Below are positions 43,901 to 52,781 of a stretch of 64,000 nt of DNA, one piece after another. A model generated the notes under the pieces. That model was not told where the DNA came from and ran no database searches. It saw nothing but the letters and a program-made list of their open reading frames with translations. The translations under genes and the position numbers were made by a program. The stretch comes from Undaria pinnatifida (taxonomy: Eukaryota > Sar > Phaeophyceae > Laminariales > Alariaceae), in the NCBI GenBank assembly GCA_012845835.1, contig JABAKD010000021.1, positions 11,395,199-11,459,198 on the forward strand, read 5' to 3'. Every line of letters begins with the position of its first letter. Positions within the stretch are counted from its first letter, which is position 1.

Positions 43901-45480
43901 AATGGTTGAAGGCGTTTCATTGGGTCAGGGTTAGGGTATATATAACTTTATGAGTAAGTCAGCCATGATGTGGGAAAAGCGGCAAGGTATTTTGTCATTA
44001 TTTATTTATTTTTTTTCTTCATCCTCCGACGGATGGGAAAAAATAAAGCTTGAGCTCGCCACACTTGCACGTATTTTCATACGCATCGTGTGTCGATTTA
44101 ACTCAATTGCCTTTTATGTCAACCGTGACGTTGAAAAAGCGGCAAGATATTTGCTGTCGAAAAAGCTGTATGGTAACCTGCCACTTTCGGCGATTGGCCG
44201 TGCGAGCGCGCTGAAAGATGTGCCCAACAAGTGCTGAAAAATATAATCTCCACCGAACCTGATCCTCAGGGGGCAGGCCAGGTCGACATACCCACGCATC
44301 CATTTAAAACGGCAGCTTGCGCTGCCGGGGTTGTAACGACCGCCGATAGGGACAGCTCACGCTATCGCTATACAGTAGTGGGTTACCATACAGCTTTTTG
44401 CTATACAGTAGTGGGTTACCATACAGCTTTTTCGGCAACAAATACCTTGCCGCTTTTTCGACGTCATGGTTGACATAGTCTCTGAATTTTACATATCCCA
44501 ACCCCAACCCAATGACACGCGACAGCCAATGTAAGGGTGAAACCCCCTTCGTCTCATACGCAGTAGTGTGCGTCAACCATGTTGTCGAATAAATTGAAAG
44601 CTCTACCTTGGTTCTGAGATGATACTTCGAAGTACATGCCTGGCATATATGATACGTGTTTGATGGCCTTCTCGGAATACCCCCTGATGACGTCACTCGC
44701 TGGGGTGAAATGGTTGAAAAAACGCAGTAATAATGTTTCACTGCTTTTTCTGATGTCATGATTACTCATGATCGCGGTTGTATTATTGTATACATCCCCC
44801 GCCCCCGTAGGACGCGCGGTCGGAAGAAATATCGTAAGCATCTTGCAAAGATGAGTAATCGACGGATTTGTCGAGGTCACGGCACCTGAGGTACCGTTTT
44901 TTTTCTTTTATAAACCCGTCCCGGGCGGCTCCCCCGCTGTGTACCCTTCATCCGACACCAACTAACCCCCCCCTCCCCCCCCCCCCTCTGGAGTGGTCAC
45001 ACCAGCAAACAAAGTAACTCATTGGCCGCCGTCATCCGTGAGCAAGAAAGTAGGCACAAGGTGCCGAAGTCCGTCTCGCGAGCGGTTCTTGGAAGGATGC
45101 AGTTCACCCTTCATGCGACTCACCGAACAACTCACGGCACTTCTCGCTTGGATGCAAGCAATGCCTGCCTGGTTGGTGAAGACCCGAGGTGCTCCGTCCC
45201 GGTATAGTAGGGATGCTAAGGTCATACGACTACGGCCATGCACAAACTGAGTACACCCCCTCGCCCCCCGCACCCCTCCCCTCCTCTGCAGGCCTGCGAC
45301 GTCAACACACAACCGTACATCGAGCTCATGTCCACGTCGAGGATTACGGAGGTGGGAGCGTGGCCAGTCAGCGTGGCCGCGTTCGTGTGGGTGGGCGTGT
45401 GGGTTTTGTCCATGTACGCCGGCTACAGGTCGGGGATGAAAGTCGGATCGCAGAACAAAGGCCTCTACCCCGTAGCGTAA
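31728..45480 (+). CDS. Putative secreted or type I membrane protein gene (first and last exons only)
   Basis: Seen: a first exon (31728-31931) with a signal peptide and a last exon (45292-45480) with one membrane helix, a short basic tail and a stop, both on the plus strand and both in phase 0. The intervening 13 kb holds repeats and no recognisable coding exon. If they belong together, the product enters the secretory pathway and is anchored by one C-terminal helix with a tail of about 20 residues inside the cell. I do not recognise the family and assign no function. The alternative is two separate genes, the first ending and the second starting inside this interval. The gene diverges from the MFS transporter. 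Confidence 0.45.
31932..33590. other. First part of the putative gene 2 intron
   Basis: No repeat family member and no convincing exon. A 37-bp segment at 33341-33377 has an AG before and GT after it, but is too small to judge. Confidence 0.4.
33594..33672 (+). mobile_element. tRNA-derived SINE, 3' fragment
   Basis: GAAGTCAGGAACGGGGGGAA, AAAAGACACCTTTGCCCACA and GCTTGTCTAGAAGGTCGCTG match the 3' half of the SINE body. Confidence 0.5.
34288..34352 (+). mobile_element. Poly(A)-tailed retroelement, 3' end only
   Basis: AGTAAGCTAAAGCTTTATT, CCCCATCCGCCGGAGGAT and an A-rich tail; strongly 5'-truncated. Confidence 0.62.
34355..35110 (-). other. Degenerate possibly coding region with repeated CGGCTCCTGTTGCG
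   Basis: The minus strand is open for 140 codons (34713-34291), including NRRDVNHEQHVSGFDSVYGE and GFPVVTRLSAVMYQTP, which look less simple than most spurious frames here. CAACAGGAGCCG or AACAGGAGCCGG recurs at 34644, 34853 and 34990. Probably an old element; not identified. Confidence 0.3.
35337..35617 (+). mobile_element. tRNA-derived SINE, copy 2
   Basis: Same head (CCGGTGGCGTATCAGGTTA, GAGTTCGAATCTCCCC) and body (CACTTGCGGAAAGCGCGAG, GAAGGGACGACACCTGGGAC). It has a small deletion near the 3' end before an A-rich tail. Confidence 0.78.
35877..35963 (-). mobile_element. P-family MITE, diverged
   Basis: Reverse copy with AACCCCTCTAGAGCCCCCAA, TCCCTTCCTATACTAA and TTTCCAATTGTAAAAGTGTTAA. 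The right TTAA is intact; the left is TCAA. Confidence 0.65.
36050..36142 (-). mobile_element. P2-family MITE, diverged
   Basis: Reverse copy: ACCCCATTTGCAACCCTTGG, AGTGTCTTGTCCCCGTG, GGAATGCGGTGCTAAAGG. Confidence 0.5.
36145..37765. other. Unidentified sequence in the putative gene 2 intron
   Basis: Loosely repeated GCTGATGATG/ CCCCTGGGGCACTGC words at 36210-36520 and a pair CTTGAGAGGGGAAAGTGACTA / CTTGGGAGAGGGGAAGTTGCGA-like segments at 37537-37605. No coding support. Confidence 0.4.
37770..38072 (-). mobile_element. tRNA-derived SINE, copy 3
   Basis: Reverse copy running from a T-rich end through CTACTTTCCAGCTTCTGGAC and CGCGCTTTCCGCAAATCAAT to GGATAACCTGATGCGCCACC, the inverted A box. 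Confidence 0.76.
38210..38450 (-). mobile_element. Poly(A)-tailed retroelement, longest copy
   Basis: Reverse copy from the T-rich tail (about 38205) through ATCCTCCGGCGGATGGGG, AAGCTTAAGCTCACC (the empty TTAA site), GCAACCCAACGCTAGCTGG and GATAGCGTGAGCTGACC to the palindrome GGCAGCGCAAGCTGCC. It extends further 5' than the others. Confidence 0.7.
38451..39920. other. Unidentified sequence in the putative gene 2 intron
   Basis: TTAGTGCCGAGCT..AAG...GTACGG occurs twice (38550-38590, 38634-38675). A 62-codon frame at 39486-39671 has no splice or motif support. Confidence 0.4.
39925..40035. repeat. Dispersed repeat shared with 18640-18785
   Basis: GTCCGCCTTACTGACA, GTCGGGTTGTGAGTGTAATT, GGTCGCGCCGAGCGATTTCG, GGTCGGGATACCGCC. 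It is followed by T and G homopolymers. Confidence 0.5.
40324..40415 (-). mobile_element. P-family MITE, diverged
   Basis: Reverse copy: ATCCCTTTGGGGCTCC, AAATCCCTCTCTACACTATT, GGTGTCCAGTTGTGAAGGCGTTAA. M-like sequence (GGCATCCCGATGAACGACTC) follows on the right. Confidence 0.6.
40517..40710 (+). mobile_element. P2-family MITE, tandem copies
   Basis: At least two units plus the start of a third: CAAGTCATTTGGCCGGCGCA, CACTTGGAGTTAGACTAGGA, CATTTAGCACCGGTCCC, ACGTGGAGTTAGACTAGGA, GGGTTAACCCACGTAGCACC. Confidence 0.6.
40897..41120 (-). mobile_element. Poly(A)-tailed retroelement carrying a nested P element
   Basis: Reverse copy from a T-rich tail and ATCCTCCGGCGGATGGGG, interrupted at AAGCTTAA by the P element at 40940-41030. 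It resumes at GCTCACCACACTTCCACG and is cut at GGCGCACCC next to a T run. Confidence 0.75.
40940..41030 (+). mobile_element. P-family MITE nested in a poly(A) retroelement, TTAA duplicated
   Basis: TTAA at 40940-40943 and 41027-41030 bracket a P copy inside the retroelement ending CATCCGCCGGAGGAT. The empty site AAGCTTAAGCTCACC is present at about 38254-38268 with a single TTAA, so the element inserted at, and duplicated, that TTAA. Confidence 0.88.
41292..41381 (+). mobile_element. P-family MITE
   Basis: A 90-bp copy with TTAA on both sides, CCCCTTTACAACTGGAAACC at the left and GCTCTGAAGGGG at the right. It is less than 300 bp from the nested copy at 40940. Confidence 0.82.
41463..41548 (-). 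mobile_element. Poly(A)-tailed retroelement, 5'-truncated
   Basis: A T tail, ATCCTCCGGCGGATGGGG and AGCTCACCACACTTCCACG, ending at ATACGCGTCGTGT. It is about 350 bp from the previous copy, in the same orientation. Confidence 0.68.
41675..41860 (+). pseudogene. Possible LINE reverse-transcriptase C-terminal remnant
   Basis: The 61-residue frame contains SPTHMVGDCEVYKEEA, which resembles the 'ET..H.l..C..y..eR' zinc-binding tail found after many LINE reverse transcriptases. No catalytic YxDD segment is nearby. It lies about 130 bp beyond a poly(A) retroelement copy. Confidence 0.22.
41861..43150. other. Unidentified sequence in the putative gene 2 intron
   Basis: T and G homopolymers near 42380-42400. 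GACGTCAGCTGTGAGTTCG at 42872 is the small dispersed motif shared with 8780. Otherwise nothing recognised. Confidence 0.4.
43153..43535. repeat. Tandem duplication GATGGTT.GTGGGT.GATGGCT
   Basis: GGATGGTTTGTGGGTGGATG..GTCAGGGTTGTTGGTA at 43160-43210 and GGATGGTTTATGGGTAGATG..GTCAGGGTTGCTGGTA at 43473-43520. GGCGGGTTTTGGCAT-type words also recur at 43040 and 43268. Confidence 0.65.
43838..44590. repeat. Large imperfect inverted repeat with a retroelement in its left arm
   Basis: Left arm: CGACGACATGGTTGACGCAC, GACGAAGGGGGTTTCGCCC, TTGGGTCAGGGTTAGGG, GGAAAAGCGGCAAGGTATTT. The right arm (44450-44590) is its reverse: AATACCTTGCCGCTTTTTCG, CCCAACCCCAACCCAA, GGGTGAAACCCCCTTCGTC, GCGTCAACCATGTTGTCG. 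A second inner pair is AAAAAGCTGTATGGTAACC at 44160-44179 against GGTTACCATACAGCTTTTT at 44380 and 44414. The poly(A) retroelement at 44008-44113 interrupts the left arm. Confidence 0.75.
44008..44113 (-). mobile_element. Poly(A)-tailed retroelement, 5'-truncated, inside a larger inverted repeat
   Basis: A T-rich tail, CATCCTCCGACGGATGGGAA, AGCTCGCCACACTTGCACG, stopping at ACTCAATTGCC. It interrupts the left arm of the inverted repeat at 43838-44590. Confidence 0.68.
44998..45262 (-). repeat. Dispersed repeat R, inverted copy 3
   Basis: AAGGTGCCGAAGTCCGTC, GGAAGGATGCAGTTCACCC, CACGGCACTTCTCGCTTGG, GGTCATACGACTACGGCC. It ends about 30 bp before the acceptor of the plus-strand exon at 45292. 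Confidence 0.7.
45292..45480 (+). CDS. Terminal exon with transmembrane helix
   Basis: Acceptor CTCCTCTGCAG|GCC after a pyrimidine-rich tract. 62 codons follow to TAA at 45478. PVSVAAFVWVGVWVLSMYAG is a membrane helix, followed by a hydrophilic tail containing KVGSQNKGLYPVA. It starts with one cysteine (ACDVNTQPYIEL). The preceding 265 bp are a dispersed repeat (R family), so the intron end is repeat-derived almost up to the pyrimidine tract. Confidence 0.7.
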   Translation, partial: ACDVNTQPYIELMSTSRITEVGAWPVSVAAFVWVGVWVLSMYAGYRSGMKVGSQNKGLYPVA

Positions 45481-45954
45481 CAAGTCGCCTGGTAGCGTTA
45501 ATATATTAACATGAAGTTGGGTGGCGTCTGTGGTTTTCTGTGCCATACCCCCCTACTTCCTTACCCTCATTTTGGCTAATTTGGGGTTTTCTTATTTTGG
45601 TACACTATGCTTTTAGGTAAGCTACTACTTTCTCGAGTGGATCTATTTTTTTTTGTCAAACTGTGTTTTGGTACACTATTTTTGTTGGCTCTCGCGTGTC
45701 ATTTTTTTTGTGCTGTAATCAATTTCTTTCGTTATTTATTTCTCATGGTGGTTTTTCTTTGGGTGAGGTCTTTGAAGTGCCAGCCGCGAGAATGAAGAAT
45801 GTTGAAGGAAGAGCCTCATTGTTTTCCGTCGTTGAAGCTACCGGTGATGGGCCTCGTTCGACCTTAACATGATAGTTTTAGTATTGAAACGGTCAATCAC
45901 GGGGTTAAACCGCGGTTTTGTATCCTCTTGGACAAGAAATGTTGGCTGGGTCGG

Positions 45955-46140
45955 AGCCATGGCTTTCAAAAGCCGGAACCCTGTAGGCAGCAGCAGCAAT
46001 GATGAGGCATTTTTGTTGCTTGTGGTGGGTTTCAACGCGGGATTGGTGGCTTTCAAACGCCGGGGTCGGGTATGCCGCAGCCGCAGCAGCAATATTGAGG
46101 CGTTTTGGTTGGTCGTGATTTCGAGGTTTCAACAACATCG
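45955..46140. repeat. About 88-bp tandem duplication
   Basis: GGCTTTCAAAAGCCGGAACC..GCAGCAGCAGCAATGATGAG and GGCTTTCAAACGCCGGGGTC..GCAGCAGCAGCAATATTGAG, each followed by GTTTCAAC. It lies in the likely 3' flank of the plus-strand gene ending at 45480. Confidence 0.65.
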
Positions 46141-46180
46141 CAGGGTTTTTCCGTATGCGAAATCATATTATACTAGCTAG

Positions 46181-48779
46181 TAACATGAGCCGCGGACGAT
46201 CGGCTTGAACGTTTTGTCAGCTGATTGCTTGAAATATGGTCATCACCAGGTCAGGATTATAGCCGTGTGTTCCTCGGACTACCAAATCTGGATCATAGCT
46301 TTCTCTTCCTCGTGTTTCCTGGAAGGGGAAAGGGGAAGGGGGGAGGTCCGTTTCGACGCCATGTAGTAGGGGTAGTCTGTTGGCGGTGATTTTAGTGATT
46401 TTCGACAACGAGAAGGTGGAGATGATGCGCTGGCGTGAACGCTAATGTGTGTGCGTCCGGAGTGAGTTGCGTGAGGTTCGACTAAGGAAAGGGCGAGATT
46501 GTGCGGTGGCGCAACCGTTGTGGTCGCGTGAAACTGGGCGAAGCGCCGCTGTTTTGTGATGTGTGTGTTGGGAGGGTGGGCGGGGGGTCGATGGCGGTTT
46601 TTGCACCAACCTTGACCCCCACAATGGAGGAGTTCCTCTGGGAGAGGCATGCGTACGGTGTTAGCAGAGTGGGTGACATGGTGCCTTTTGGGGGGCTCGG
46701 GGGGTGACAGCGTCGAAACTAATGTACAAGTTTTTTTGGGGGGCTCGACGGGGGGGGGGGGGGGGGGGGCGACGGCGTCGAAACTAATGTACGAAGTTTT
46801 TTTTGTTATGTACTGCAGCGGTACGAGAGTCGTCGCGAGCTGTGATGTGATGCGCGGTGTGAAGCTTTGCGGAGGGAGTTGCACGCGATGGTTGCGGTTG
46901 AGACCGGGGACGGTAGTGCGCGAGAAGTTCTCGCGCCTGTCTGTTCTCCCCCGCCCCTGCCATCTGCAAGTTGAGTGGAAGCTAGTGCCTAAGTAAAGGA
47001 CGCGTACCGTCGGAGTGCCCCCCTTCACAATATTCCACGGCAGTCATGCTGGAGTGGGTTTCCGCCCAATCGCGCGATGCCCAAGGGGGGATAGTGAATT
47101 TCCCTCCCCGTCCCCCATGTAACCCCCCCTTCTCCGTCGTTCTTGTACTCTTGAGAGAGATCTTGATGCGGGGAGGGGTTGATTGTACAGCAGATAGTGC
47201 GGCTACAACGTAGTCGTGATGCGATTAGGCGCGTTTTTTTTTTGAGCCGTGGGAAGGTCCGTCTAATTTTTTGTTTACTTGTTGTGACGTCGGGTGGGGG
47301 CGGATGGAGGTAGTGACGGTGCCTTGCTTGCCTTGCTGTGTGGTGTGGTTGTTGCAATCGACTTGCGGCTTGCGTGGGTGGCTGCAGCAATTCGTCCGGC
47401 TGGCCATGCAAGTGCTTGGTTTGTCGTTTTGACGGTGATGAGGATATAGATTGGCTGGACGTGACTGGTATGGATGCGGCGATGAGTTGACCAACCGACT
47501 GCAGTCCACCCACGGTCAGCCAGTTTGGCAGTTCCAAAAGTGATACGTGTCGAAACGGTCTACCGGCAGTCAACCCAGTTTGCTGTCCGACTCCCAAGAT
47601 GTCGGTTCAGCTCTTAGGCGAGTTAAGGCGCAGATCGTTGGTTGTACTGGTATTTCCCTTTCGAGGTGGCTGGTTTTGTGTTAGTTTCCCCCCTGGCGTT
47701 GGTTGTTTTTTCTTGCTCTGGCCACCTCTTGTACTGAGCAAGCGAACCAATGTACTTCATACTGCTGTAGCCCTACTGTCTGCGCGGTACACAATGCGTA
47801 CGGCGAGAAAAAGAAGAGATTTGGCGCTGATTTGGGGGGGAGCCTATGCTGGCTGTCAACCAAAATAACAAAAGGAGTTATTTGCCGTCGGAGGCCCTTT
47901 ACCTGTGGAGATTGCTTCAGCTACGAACGGACTGTAAGGTGCAGAAAAACGCATAAAAGTAGAGCTGAGGGCGAAGAGGAAATAAAGGAAGTCATGCTGT
48001 TTTTGTTTTGTGGCCCATGTTTTGCGCAGAACCGAGGGAAAGGTGTTTGGACAGGAGACATTCCGTCGTACGTACTGGGTTTGGTTCTGGATATTATAAC
48101 GGTTCGTAGCTTTTTATTCTATTATAGTGTTTGGTTTGTTTCCATCCATTCTGCGTAGTACAGGCACACACGCAGCACAACACGCAAGCGTTTCTTCTCT
48201 TTTCGGTGGATTTCGGGATTCAAAACTCGGGAGGGTGTTTCAGATTTTGTTTTCTTGAGAAGTCGAGCCGCCTGCCGCGGTCGCAGCCGACGACGCCAAA
48301 TATGCAAGCAATCGACGATGATTTTGTGGCAATACGAATGCATTCACTAAAACGTCAAGAGGTCACGACCGGGAATTAAAATAGGCCGCAGGCGCGCAAC
48401 ACGCAGCAACACGCATCGAACGCGTCGCCCCCCCGGGAGGGCTGCCTGAGGCCAGGAGCCAATAATATGCGTTTTTGCGGCAAACATTCGACCGAAAATC
48501 ACTTGAAAACCGCAATTTTCCAGCGGCAATGCCTGCGGCGACATAGCAGACCCATTTTTTCCCTGGCCTGCGTCTCAACATCCCTTTTTTTCTTCTCGCG
48601 GTCGGCTAGAAACTTGTTTTGCGTAGCCCCAAAACATCGTTGTTGCGAGCCTGCGGCGCGTGCGCGTGTTGTTGCGCAGATCGCGAGTTTTAAGATTTAC
48701 GTGCAACAGCTCAGCATCACCTATTCAATTCGAGTCAAGCCACGGCGGTAGAAGGGTTGCGCTTTTTGGGCCAGACGTG
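46181..48779. other. Region after gene 2, no supported gene
   Basis: Long minus-strand frames at 46279-47028 and 47025-47597 are Pro/His/Ser-rich without motifs. GACAGCGTCGAAACTAATGTAC and GACGGCGTCGAAACTAATGTAC (46708, 46771) are a short direct duplication split by a G run. Part of this may be the 3' UTR of the gene ending at 45480. Confidence 0.4.
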
Positions 48780-48985
48780 TCTGACCGGTTGAGCTGCTCG
48801 AGCGTGGAACTATCGATTACAACTACTGCCAATACTACTTCACACGAGTATTTTAGTTTCAGGGCCTTAAGCATACAAACAAATGTTGGTCGGATGGTGC
48901 GAACGAAAGCCTTCGAAGTCATGGTTCGGGTGAGATATTGAGCTCATCATGTTAGTTACGAAGGAGCTCAGAAACTTCCGTTGCC
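48780..48985. repeat. Dispersed repeat D, copy 3 of 3
   Basis: GTTGAGCTGCTCGAGCGTGG, GCCTTCGAAGTCATGGTTCG, GGGTGAGATATTGAGC and AAGGAGCTCAGAAAC. The GCCTTCGAAGTCATG segment also resembles the 42-bp array at 660 in reverse. Confidence 0.58.
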
Positions 48986-48989
48986 CCCC

Positions 48990-49317
48990 GTTTTTCTTTT
49001 TTTTCTCCTTTTTTTTTCCGCACAAATCTACTTTCCAGCTTCTTCTGGACAAGCCGTGGTCACAAGTGTCGTATTTTCTCCCTCCCGGTTCTTGCCTTCA
49101 GTTTTCATCGCGCACAGGGTTCAGCACTCCCACTGCTCGTCGATTTTCGTCGAGCGCTGTTGCTAACTCGCGCTTTCCGCAAGTCAATTTTTGCACAAGA
49201 AAAAGTCCCAACGAATTTATTTCGCGAGTAGTCTACGCACTCGGCGGGGCTCGAACTCACGAAACTGACCTATACCATGCTCGAGGATAACCTGATACGC
49301 CACCGGGGCGACCGGCC
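48990..49317 (-). mobile_element. tRNA-derived SINE, copy 4
   Basis: Near-full-length reverse copy: a T-rich end, CTTTCCAGCTTCTTCTGGAC, CGCTTTCCGCAAGTCAAT, GGCTCGAACTCACGAAAC, GGATAACCTGATACGCCACC. Confidence 0.78.
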
Positions 49318-49534
49318 CCCCTACCGCGCTATGACTCATTTCCTTTTTCTCGGGTTTACGTGCAATAACCCAGCAAACACCCGTTTCATTCCCTGGTTTT
49401 GACATGACATCAGCTTTAATATCAAGTCTGACGCAAGCTACTATGCAGAGCCCACCCGCAGCGATTGCTGACCTCGGTCGTGGAGGGCCTCCGGTCGCAG
49501 CCCTTTTCCCCGCCAAACATGGCGTACGCGAAGA

Positions 49535-49759
49535 CTACGTGACCGCACTGCTTGCATCTGCCCAACAGCAACGCCGAAGTCGAAAGTCGCTAGGAAGGCT
49601 GCTGAGAATGCGCTTGTTCAGGTCTTTGTCAGGCAAGCCAAGCGTTGCATCTTTTGACCCCGCCGCCAATCGGTTCGAGTGTCGATGCGAGCGTGTACCG
49701 TGTCGGCAAAACAAACACCCGTTATGACAGGAACATGACGCGACCTTCACCCTGCACAC
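49535..49759 (-). pseudogene. Possible copia-type gag remnant
   Basis: The frame contains GLPDKDLNKRILSSLPSDFR, similar in pattern to the 'kILrSLP..f' motif of copia gag (UBN2) proteins. The frame is short and is closed by a stop, and no protease, integrase or LTR was seen. Weak. Confidence 0.2.
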
Positions 49760-50484
49760 TGCTGTCTATTTTGAAACTGAGTTTTTGTCCGATCGATTTC
49801 TCCTTTACAACAAAATCAACATAAATTACCCCTCAATCCCCCCTCTACAACCAAGGCATAACTGTCCGATGGGTTTATTTGCCTGCTTGATTTAGTAAAT
49901 TGAGGGGTCGTGTAGTGAGTCCTCGGTTTCGCTGAAAGCCGTCTTCGAAAGGCATGACACTTGTTCGTGCGCGTCTATATGGCATGCGTGTATCGGGAGT
50001 GTGTTTTTCGTCATCGGGGAGGGAGTAGTGGAGACCGACAGCTCAAGAAATGAGATTCAAAGATTTGCGGCGCTTGCCGGAAGCCCGGCTTCCGCAGCGT
50101 TTGCCAGCAGCCCGTCTATATATAGCTAGCTGCGGTGATAGATGTGGCGGTACTGCTGCTCTGGTCGTGGTGTAACGTTGTTGCGTGTCGTTGCTGTATG
50201 TACCCTCGCTACTCCGTGTGTGTTGGTGCTAAACGGCTAATAAATAAAATATGTTGGCGGGGGATCCGTAAATGAACCCTCCCTCAGTTACTTAAACTGC
50301 GCGTCCACGGCTGATGATAAGACTATTTTCACAACAAAAATATCAAACAGCACGATCACAGCAGCTGTAATGCAGCGCCAACGATATGCCTTGGCGTGCG
50401 GTTTCCCAGTCAGTGGACTGCTGCTCCATCTGTTTAGGTTTTGGACGGTCGTAATAATGGAGACGCAAGGTTGCGGTAAAAATA

Positions 50485-50600
50485 AAGGTGCACCTACTTT
50501 TTCTAGGGTTCTTCGCTTAACTAAGGAGCTCTAAACATCTCACCCGAAACCTAAAACGGTGGTCTTAAGTTAGGAAGAAATGGAAGGGCAACCCGATTGA
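50485..50600. mobile_element. M-family MITE, left-end fragment
   Basis: AAAGGTGCACCTACTTTTTC and GGGCAACCCGATTGACC match the left and central parts of the M family. No right end follows within a few hundred bases. Confidence 0.4.
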
Positions 50601-51239
50601 CCTGTCAAGTGGTCGCCGAGGGGGACGCAGGGTGGTCGGTGTTGGGAAGGATTCTCCTCATGGTTTCCGGTGTCTTCATTAATCTCTTCGGCTCGCTGCC
50701 TAGTAGACACTATGATATGGCTGAATTGGCTCTAAAGTAAAACGATGCAGGACAGCCAGACAGTGCAGGGCAGTGAACGATGTGGGGTGTCGTGCCTAAA
50801 CCATCACCGTCATTTGCTTACGTTATCGCCCATCGATGATGGCCTTGTCGTGACTGTGACATCTACTATCATCTGTTTCCACCCCAACTATGACATGGTT
50901 GCACGTCGAATCTGGGTAGAAAATCTATCTACGGACAGCACCCAATATCATTAGCCCACCCTGAAAAGCCGTACGTGCAGATCACATGGCAATCAAAGCA
51001 TGTCAACAAAACATCCAGAAATTGGAAAGGGGATCCAAGATACGGCTATTCGAAACAAACGAAAAATTTGCAACAGTTTCCCGCACACCCCGTAACGAGG
51101 CCCAGACGCCCCATTATTGCAAGAGATTCAACTCTGTGATGGAGCTCACAACCGTGAGAACTCGAGTTCACGTATGAACCTACGGTATGCCAGTAGCAAT
51201 CGGCCTGCGAAACTCTCCATAACAAATCGCGCACGTCTT

Positions 51240-51385
51240 ATCCTAGGTATCCAAGGGAGAAATATTATTGCATAACAAGACTGACGTTCCGAAGATATTG
51301 GGCTAGGTGAGCCCGTCAATCAGAAAGCATTTCATCAGCCGAAAAGCGATACCTCTGTGGTACTTCGATCGTAGCACGCTTCACG
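51240..51385. mobile_element. M-family MITE, right-end fragment
   Basis: Contains GGTATCCAAGGG, GAGCCCGTCAATCAGAAA, GATACCTCTG and CGATCGTAGCACGC, matching the right half of M1/M2. A left-end-like fragment of the same family lies at about 50485-50600. Confidence 0.5.
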
Positions 51386-52550
51386 AGCAGGTTTTTTTAG
51401 ACTCGACAAGAAGTATGGACGAGGTGTCGCCAGTGGTAATCAATTCCTGCTCGCTGCAGTGTTGGTCAGCTATTGTCATCATTTGTCGGTAAAAAACGTG
51501 CTTTTACACAAATCGCGGCGCTGAAGGCAGAAGGCACCCGAGCAGGTGGGAATTGGTCCAGGCCGCCGGTGTATATACTGCCAGACAGACGGGGACACAG
51601 GCAGAGATGGGCAAGAAAGAAAACAGTGATCTAGGCTTGGATCAAACCTACTCTACACCGAGGAATAATGGTTATCGCTAGGTTTGCAAAGAAAATATTC
51701 TTCAAATGTGCAACGAGCAGCTACGACTACGGTGCAGCAACCAACTTGCACTCTGTTGTTTCTGCTTGACTCAGAGAGGAGAGAGGCGAAACCTGCGGTA
51801 CCCGCTCCGGCCCTCCTCTCTTCCCCGTGTTGTTCTTTACAACCAGCTGTAAGCTAAGTAGCTCGTCCCAACAACAAGGGAGCAGCTAACTGTAAAGAAA
51901 GGCAGTGGGTAATGTTACTGACACCCTCCCGAAGCAGAGTTACACTCCGGGAATACAAACGCAAGCACGCAAGGAAGAACAAGAAAGAACACACGTACAA
52001 CAACAGTTCAAGTTTTCTTGCGTCTGAAAATAATGTCTAGGCGACATCGCTGTTATCGCTGTTGATGGAGTAGGCCAATAGCACTCGCTCTACTGCTCAT
52101 ACAACAGCGTGTTATTTTTTGCCGGGAAGAGTTGCCTTTCATATTATCTCCCGTATGTGCATTATTATATGTACTGTAAGTACACGAGATCTCTTCAGTG
52201 CCTGTGTACACAGTACACGTACATCGTATCATCTAGTATTTTAAGCCTTCAGTCCCGAGATTTTGATACCATCGCCGTTTCACGACGACATCGCCCGCCC
52301 TCGGCCCTACCTTACCAACCATGGTTGTTCTGCAAACAGCCTTCCACCTTTCTTTGTGAGTTTTTCGTTGTTGCCGCCCATTACCCACCCCCACTCATCT
52401 TCCATTATCTTCATAGATAAACAAACATCAACGACAACAACGACAAACAACATAAACCAAACCCACAAGGAATCGTAAACTTTCCCACGAGCTAAAACAC
52501 TATTAATAGCAAAAAAACGCTACCGCATAGTCTACCGTGCTACAGCCTAC

Positions 52551-52757
52551 CTGGTGCAAGCGTAAGGGGACATCTACGTCAATCACGTAGTATCGTGCCG
52601 TCTTATTACGGAGGCGTGTCTGCTGCTCTTTTCTGATAGCCAAGAAAAAAACGACAGACCGGTCGTTCCCCGCCGCGCCTTGGTAGTCGAACGCTATCGA
52701 CCGCCGTCGAGATACACCGCGGGCAACCTCTTCCCCCTCCGGTCCAAACACCGGAGT
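52551..52757 (-). CDS. Candidate exon of an unrecognised gene
   Basis: A coding-like frame: GEEVARGVSRRRSIAFDYQG, NDRSVVFFLAIRKEQQTR, TARYYVIDVDVPLRLHQ, ending at CACCAG|GTAGGC, a plausible donor in phase 0. No clear acceptor is visible upstream; the GGGTC element starts about 25 bp away and may have displaced the intron end. I do not recognise the family. It could be a transposon remnant. Confidence 0.35.
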
Positions 52758-52781
52758 CGGTGCACGCCCGCAAAAGAAAAA

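Larger units (their letters stand above)
49760..52540. other. Intergenic sequence, mostly unidentified
   Basis: Apart from the M fragments at 50485 and 51240, only a small duplication (GCGCTTGCCGGAAGCCCG / GCGTTTGCCAGCAGCCCG, 50071-50115) was noticed. Confidence 0.4.

Noticed and set aside
43925..43945. Telomere-like GGGTTAGGG
   Set aside because: Only about one and a half units, and explained by the inverted repeat that carries its complement at 44490-44510.
45019..45546. 175-codon minus-strand frame
   Set aside because: Antisense to the terminal exon at 45292-45480, which has a good acceptor, a membrane helix and a stop; the other half is dispersed repeat R.
46279..47597. Two long minus-strand frames (249 and 190 codons)
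   Set aside because: Pro/His/Ser-rich, no motif, cross homopolymer runs and a short duplication, and overlap the likely 3' flank of the plus-strand gene. Not supported as genes.
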